From Sacculina carcini (taxonomy: Eukaryota; Arthropoda; Thecostraca; Sacculinidae): 64,000 nucleotides of DNA. Where the stretch lies: the NCBI GenBank assembly GCA_916048095.2, contig OU696570.1, positions 13,129,020 to 13,193,019 on the forward strand. Reading direction: 5' to 3'. A program made the position numbers and the translations under genes. Below, one piece after another: positions 58,003 through 64,000 of the stretch (position 1 is its first letter; the number at the start of each line of letters is the position of its first letter). The notes below the pieces were generated by a model. The model saw only the letters and a program-made list of their open reading frames with translations. It did no database searches and was not told the origin of the DNA.

Positions 58003-58850
58003 GATGTAAGTGCTAGATAATTCTGGATGGAGTGACTAAGACATAATTGTTGGCTAGTTAGTTAGCTGATTTAATGGCATATAACACGTGTCAGTGGTCT
58101 ATATGTACCTTTCTGGGAAAGAGCAACGTGGAATCATAAGCATACTTCTTAAAGCAAAATTAAAATGCACATAGAACTGTGAAATTATAACAACCGCAAT
58201 AAACACACTTCATACACATTTTTTTCTCAAGTATTTCCGTGCAAGCATGCAACGTCACTATAAATATAAAATATTTTCCCAGACAAGCAGCTAACAGCTA
58301 ACATTTGTATGCACGCTTTATTTGTGCATGCATTTCTTTATCCACAAATGCATGTGCACGCACTTTTCTTGTACATACATTCAGGCACATACGTAATATG
58401 GGTTGTGTTTGTGACCATATTTGATGTTGTGTATGTGCGACTGTGCATACATCAATCGAATCGAGATAATATTCATACCTGTCCATTGTAAAAATTGCAT
58501 CATTTTGCCATCCATCATGTTTGAGTGTCTCATATTTATGTTTGTCAATCGATGTGCGTGTTTATCAACGTATGTTTGTTTTTATGGCATGCACATTCGA
58601 GACAGAATATGTGAATTGGTTGTATAAATGTTTTAATAAATGAAATAAAATGTGTGTGTGTGTGTGTGTGAATACTTGTGGCCTGTTTTGTGGTGGTTAT
58701 TTTTCACACCTTGTGTGTGCTTATTCAGCGGTTGTTTTTCTTGTCTCGCTGTGCATTCAATTATCTGTCATGTCAGATGAATAAGTGGCGCTACACTTTG
58801 TTTTGTTTACATTTTATTTGTTGAAGTCAGAGTTCAACAGCACTGCTTTG

Positions 58851-58916
58851 TGTGTGTGTGTGTGTGTGTGTCTGTGTGTGTGTGTGTGTGTCTGTGTGTG
58901 TGTGTGTGTGTGTGTT
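58851..58916. repeat. TG microsatellite, intron 23
   Basis: TG run with two TC interruptions; a further short TG run lies next to the acceptor (59217-59233). Confidence 0.92.
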
Positions 58917-59258
58917 TGATGCTGAATTCATTGTCAGCTTTACAAAGGCGTTGAGTCGTGCTCTTCTCAGCTGTCCACTCGTCCAAAAATTGTGCGCGTG
59001 CCATCATGTGTTTTTTGCTCGTTTTTGCATTTGTCTATAACAGGTTTCTCTGACATTGTGTATGTGTGTGTGTGTGTGTCTATGTATGTAAATTGTGAAT
59101 TGTGTATATTGTACATCGGTCTAAATTTACATTGAGCCTTTTCAGTACAAGACACTCATTCATTCAAACGTGCGAACACACACACACGCACGCACATGCA
59201 TGTGTGTATATGTATGTATGTGTGTGTGTGTGTCTGTGTGCATTCGCTGTGTTGACAG

Positions 59259-59372
59259 ACGAAGAAGCGATATGTCGGCTACATGTACGAGAGCGCACAA
59301 CAAACTGATGCAGTGTTTGACGCCAAGGGCATAGAGACAGTACGTCGTGACAGCTGTCCAGCCACAGCCAAG
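59259..59372 (+). CDS. REV3L: REV3L exon 24
   Basis: Acceptor GTGTTGACAG. TKKRYVGYMYES is the family-B KKRYVG primer-binding motif; FDAKGIETVRRDSCPA follows as in REV3. Donor GCCAAG|GTCTTT, a weak match to consensus, phase 0. Confidence 0.97.
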
Positions 59373-59728
59373 GTCTTTTGCCCGACCATCTCTCCTCTTC
59401 CTCTGTCTCTCCTCTTCTCCTCTTCCTCTGTCTTTACTCTTCTCCCCCCGGGTGTTGTTTTCTTTATTGAAAACAACACCCGATTTCTTCATTCTTTATT
59501 GAAAACAACTTTATTTTTCTATTCTTTATTGAAAACTTTCTTTTCTTTCTTTATTGAAAATAACTCCAAAGATTTCTTTATTTTTCTCTTGTTTTCTTTA
59601 TTGTTTTTTGTATGGTGTCGGAGCAATCTTACTGCCTTATTGAAATCTTATTGAAATGGCGCAGGAATACGTGTGTTCAAGTTTCAGTTCGAATGTGTAT
59701 TGCTTCCTAAAACAAACACTCATAAAAT

Positions 59729-60041
59729 GTGGACTCCGTGGTGCAGTTGTTAGCACACCCACCTCACAACCCGGCCGAGCAGATTTTCTTGGGCGAATTC
59801 TATAATCCAACATCCCCTGTCCACCCAGCAGTAAATGATGGTACCAGATATCAGTCATGTGTTGTGTCATGCATTCTGGGGAGGTGGCTCTCTCTAATAC
59901 GTATTTCGTCCTTGTGGCGTCATAGCGTGGAGAGGGTCGGTTCTGCGGTGACAGCGAGCTGCACGGGACACACCTGTGTGTTCATAAGCCTCGGCTTCTT
60001 CCCGTGTAGCAGCTGTCACTTGAGGCCTTTAACCTTTTAAA
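59729..60041 (+). mobile_element. tRNA-derived SINE, copy 2
   Basis: Second copy of the element at 50098-50440. The tRNA-like head is shortened around the B box, so it is probably no longer transcribable. The body is well conserved (CTGTCCACCCAGCAG, TCGGTTCTGCGGTGACAGCG). Confidence 0.82.
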
Positions 60042-60107
60042 CACATTTCAAACATCAAATCTAGTTAGGTGTGAACAAATGGTATATTCATGCGTGTATG
60101 GATGTGT

Positions 60108-60290
60108 ACATGTTCTCACCTAGTTGTTCTTAACAAGAATGAGACAGCACTCGTATGTCCTGCCTTCCATTTGTCATGATGCTGCTTGAACATATTAATT
60201 TTATTTTGGTTTATATTTTTCATCGGGTAGTCTCTTCCACTCGTTGATGCATCTCTCAACGGGAAACTGTAGTGTTGCATATTCAAAGAT
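60108..60290 (-). mobile_element. CR1-like LINE 3' relic (intron 24)
   Basis: Minus-strand frame reads FPVERCINEWKRLPDEKY, then, after a frameshift, FKQHHDKWKAG, the same C-terminal block as 50600-50840. TG repeats follow at 60312-60337. Confidence 0.65.
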
Positions 60291-60371
60291 ATTTTGGGCG
60301 TGTGTACGATTATGAGTGTGTGTGTGTGTGTGTGTGTTTGTATAAACTCGACCAAACTCGGCTCGGTGCAG

Positions 60372-60562
60372 ATTCTGCAGCGCGCCCTGCGTGTCCTGTT
60401 TGACACTCGCAGTATGCGGGCAGTGCGCGCGTGTGTCAGTCGGCAACTGGGGCGACTGCAGCGCGGCCTCGTGTCGCCGGTCCACTTGACCTTTGCACGC
60501 GAATATCGCGGTCGACGCGGCTACAAGCCGGGCGCACGCGTTCCGGCACTGGCCATTGCCGA
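60372..60562 (+). CDS. REV3L: REV3L exon 25
   Basis: Acceptor [30 protein letters not shown] matches FAKEYRGSFSYKPGACVPAL of REV3 (thumb). [20 protein letters not shown] matches ILERSLKLLFETRDISLIKQ. Donor GCCGA|GTGAGC, phase 2. Confidence 0.96.
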
Positions 60563-60569
60563 GTGAGCC

Positions 60570-61405
60570 AACACACAAACACACACACACACGCCGACAC
60601 ACACACGCACACGTCGACACACACACACACGTCGACACACACACACACACACCGCCACACACACACACACACACACACACGTCGACACATACACACGCCG
60701 CCACACACACACGCACGACACATTACATTACATTAGGTAGATATTTATATAGCGCCCTACACCTAGAGGGTCTCTAGGGCGCTGCACACACGCGCGCACG
60801 CACACACAGAAAAACACACACATAGCCACACACACAGAGAAAGTGAAAGGTAAAGAAAGAAGAGATATAATTTACACCTTATAATCATCACTAATATAGA
60901 CAATGTTCTCTACACACACGTCGACGCACACATACATACATACATACATACACACACGTCGACACACACACACACACACACACATACATACACACACACA
61001 TACACACACGCCGACACACACATACACACACGCCGACACACAAACACATACACCGACACACACACACAAATGACACTTAACAAACTTGGTTATATGTTTG
61101 TTGTGTATCATTGTATATGAATAGTGTTTATATGTTATCGCGCGCGCATATGTGTGTGTGTATTTATGTACTTGTGTATATATAACCCGGCTTGATAGCA
61201 TTATTTCCACCTGTACAAGTGAAATGTAAGCCTGTCTATGAGCATTAGCTCGACGGGTCTTTTGCCAATTGTGATATTTATTGTTTGAACATTGTATATT
61301 TGTTTGTGGCAATACATGGCTAAATACAAATACAAATAAAATACACACGCCGCCTCACACACACGTCGACACACACACACACACATGCCAACACACACAC
61401 ACACA
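60570..61405. repeat. CA-rich block near exon 25 donor
   Basis: CA runs with CGTCGACACACA-type variants (60570-60720, 60780-60835, 60945-61075, 61355-61405). Between them is an L2-like AGCGCCCTAC...TCTAGGGCGCTGCAC tail (about 60745-60785). Confidence 0.9.
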
Positions 61406-61609
61406 CGACGACGGTAGTCGGTAGGACGGTAGGGCGTTTATTATACCTAATCCATTTAATCAATTCCATCTATTAACACATCTAAAGTGAAAGCTATGTT
61501 TCTTCAACTCGCTGCTACACCTAGTTTTGGCGTAGTTTTGCGTTGCTTCCTGTTATGTCCTGTTGCGTTTACCATTTTTTGGTTTAAATTCAGATATATC
61601 AATGTCGTA

Positions 61610-61614
61610 TGTGT

Positions 61615-61662
<48 letters not shown>
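61610..61662. repeat. TG microsatellite, intron 25
   Basis: TG run in the last third of the intron; further TG-rich sequence at 61775-61860. Confidence 0.92.
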
Positions 61663-61663
<1 letters not shown>

Positions 61664-61941
61664 TTCTCATGCTCTTCCAATATTGCTACTCAGCGTTTTC
61701 CCCTCACCATTTATTTCCTGTCAGTATTTCTATTAATGGTCGGTATAATTCCCTTTATAAGACGGTTGTTTAACTATCTGTGTGTGTATGTCTGTGTATC
61801 TGTGTGTGTATGTCTGCGTGTGTGTATGTATGCGTGTGTGTGTGTGTGTCTTTGTTTGTTGATGATTGCAGTGTGTAAATGTGTATGTATGTATGTGATA
61901 TCTCAATTTATATTATGTATCTCAATGTGTGTATGTCCCAG

Positions 61942-62443
61942 TCGAATAGCGGCGACCGATAGTCGTGGCGAGCCGCTGCGCGGTGATCGGGTGCCATATG
62001 TGATTGTCTACGATGCTCCGGGACTGCCGCTTATCCGTCTGGTGCGCTGCGCTCGACGCATATTGACGCACGTCGACGGATCGGACGGATGCGGCGAGCC
62101 GCCGCTCAACTACGACTACTATGCCAGTCGTGCAATCGTTCCGGCACTTCATCGCTGTCTGGCGCTGGTGGACGCGACAGCGTGTCCTGACATTCACCGC
62201 ACGCCAGGCGGTTCTGATCCGCTGCTCTGGTGGCGCTCGCTGGCAAGGCCCGTTGCCACCAGAACCGTCGCCAAAAACACACTGTCGGCGTTTCTCTCGA
62301 CTGCCGTGTGTTGTGTGTGCGGCCGAGTGTGTGGCAGCGGTGACGGTGTGTGTGAGCGGTGTCGTAGTCGGCCGCAAGCGGTGGTCGCCTATTCTGTCAC
62401 CGCAGCCCGGCAGGCAGGACGTCGGCTGAGTCACCTGAGACAG
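61942..62443 (+). CDS. REV3L: REV3L exon 26 (C-terminal cysteine site A)
   Basis: Acceptor GTATGTCCCAG. GDRVPYVIVYDAPGLPLIRL matches GERVPYVIIYGTPGVPLIQL. NYDYYASRAIVPALHRCLAL matches NATYYITKQILPPLARIFSL. CCVCGRV..GVCERCRSRPQ holds the four cysteines of CysA (HCPVC...ICSKCRSQPQ). Frame continues to donor CTGAGACAG|GTAGGC in phase 0, so a last exon with CysB must follow. Confidence 0.95.
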
Positions 62444-64000
62444 GTAGGCGTGTGTGGCGGGACCCACCGTTTTTGCGCTAACCCGTGAAGTCAACGTAAG
62501 CTAAATAGGCTCCGCCCACCGGATTAGCCCAGGCGCGCAAGGAGGGATGGGGCTCCGCTCAGTGCAGCAAGGAATTTGTGAGCCGTCATTGCAGATAATG
62601 AGTGCTACGCTTCAATTTCGCTGCGTGTTGCTTAGAATTTAGTGATTTTCAAGACGCAAAGTAGCCTAGATTGTTCTTGTCGTTTTGAGATGATCGTTTG
62701 GGCTTTTTTCTAAACATTATTTCTAAGGCTCTCTGACGTGGTGTAGACACTCTGGAAAATATAAATAAATGTTTATAGATTTAAGTGGCGTTCTAATAAT
62801 ACGTGAGACCTTCATTGCTTCACTTTGAACCAGAAATAAGCTGCTATTTGTAACGGGATTTTCGTGTTTTCCAATGTAATAACTCAACAATCAAATGTGA
62901 ATAATATAAAATTTGGCTCCGACGAAAAAACTTTTCAAAGCTGATTGAGCATGTTGTATTATTCGATTTTTTATATTTTTAAGATATTTTGACTTGTGCC
63001 GCCGACAAACACATGAAAAGTTACACTTTCTGCCGTCAGAGGGCGCTAGTCGCACAGTGGACTGAGCGAGCCTGTTAGATCCGCTTCCATTTTGCTTAGC
63101 GCACTTTGGAGCGATGCGCAAATAGGGTAGTGCCTGTGTGGCGACCTGTGAGCTGCTGGTTTTTTGGTATTATTATTATTAATTACAGGCAAATCCAGTA
63201 GCATGGGGGAAGATTGCAAGCACTATTACCACCCTAAGGTGGCCCCATGTACCTGAAGCGCCCAAAAGATTCAGAGAGAAAGAGAGTTCGAAAAGAAAAG
63301 ATTCTAGAATGAGAGTTGGAAAATAAAATAATGAATAAATAACAATAAATAATAAACCATCATCCGATAACACTTGTTTCACGTATTTGTTTGTTATACA
63401 TGTTCAACACATGTCATTTTTCAACTATGCTTCGTGTGCAGTGTGTGCAGATATTAGCAGCATATCGAACATGTTACAGACGCGAAAACATATTACCAAA
63501 GAACATGTAAAAGGCATGACTCCAGATATTTTTCAAAACACCATCACGCATAGCCTCTGCTACACACATATGTGTGTTGTTGTGTAGGCTTTTTTACTAC
63601 GATGTAGGCGTGTGTTATGGTATTCTCTCGTGGTCGAAGTTAAGTGCATGCTTAACGTTCTAGTCTCAAGAATGGCGTTGGTTTGGTTGTTGATGCGTTC
63701 TGTGTACGAGCCTATAGATGCTGCTAGTGGTGTCATCACAGCGTACAAATCTCACACGTGTACAAGCATATGTAAATTGAATAACAAACACAGACCACCA
63801 GCATAGATTATCATCTTCATAGTAGTAGACTGGAACACTTTGGTGACACATGACGGTCACTAAGGCGGGAGTTATTACGTCACAGGGAGAGGGGCATTGG
63901 GGGAATGACGTCATATGTGTCACAAAGTTTTCCTATCTACTATTATCATAGCTTATCATCATAGATCCTTATCATCATAGATCATCATCTTATAACATCA
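62444..64000. other. REV3L intron 26 (incomplete)
   Basis: No CxxCxxC-type final exon is visible, so this is probably intron to the window end. It contains dispersed repeat copy 4 (63180-63375); the rest is unremarkable. Confidence 0.6.
63180..63375 (+). repeat. Dispersed repeat copy 4
   Basis: TTACAGGCAAATCCAGTAGC...CACTATTACCACCCTAAGG...GCGCCCAAAAGATTCAGAG, preceded by an ATT trinucleotide run. Near-complete inverse of 56420-56615. Confidence 0.75.

Overview
The window is nuclear DNA from an intron-rich animal. Spliced genes with GT..AG introns, polyadenylation signals, dense TG/CA microsatellites, non-LTR retrotransposons, a tRNA-derived SINE and small inverted-repeat transposons all point that way. 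The repeat content suggests an invertebrate, possibly a spiralian, but the sequence alone does not fix the phylum.

The dominant gene is a REV3L orthologue, the catalytic subunit of DNA polymerase zeta, on the + strand from 15968 to beyond the window. I assembled 26 exons (15968..62443) by matching translated blocks to the REV3L family and requiring intron phases to agree at every junction. The summed coding length is 11,076 nt (3,692 codons) with no frame conflict. It holds the N-terminal REV3-type domain, two very large serine-rich exons (3,940 and 2,826 nt), a degenerate exonuclease domain, the family-B palm motifs (SLYPS, NVTYGYTSANF, YGDTDS, KKRYVGYMYE) and the first C-terminal cysteine site. 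The last exon, with the second cysteine site that binds an Fe-S cluster in this family, lies past base 64000.

Two other genes are seen. Nested in REV3L intron 9 on the opposite strand is an intronless gene (25469..27478) for a predicted secreted protein with a Ser/Thr-rich stalk. Upstream at 7920..9774 are the last two exons of an unrecognised gene whose product ends in one transmembrane helix.

Much of the rest is mobile. There is an intact-looking 6.1-kb L1/Tx1-like element with a perfect 14-bp target duplication in intron 17, a 5'-truncated Jockey/CR1-group LINE in intron 20, and LINE 3' ends at 1..1090, 13036..13340 and in introns 4, 20 and 24. Two copies of a tRNA-derived SINE, two MITE families with 8-bp target duplications, a 226-bp foldback element and a dispersed repeat linked to ATT microsatellites are also present.

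The most unusual feature is how repeats sit on REV3L splice sites. About half of the acceptors have a TG-repeat tract in place of a normal pyrimidine tract. Several introns pair a CA tract just after the donor with a TG tract before the acceptor. Intron 2 opens with about 1.1 kb of GTCA/GTTA tetranucleotides, made of hexamers that look like 5' splice sites.
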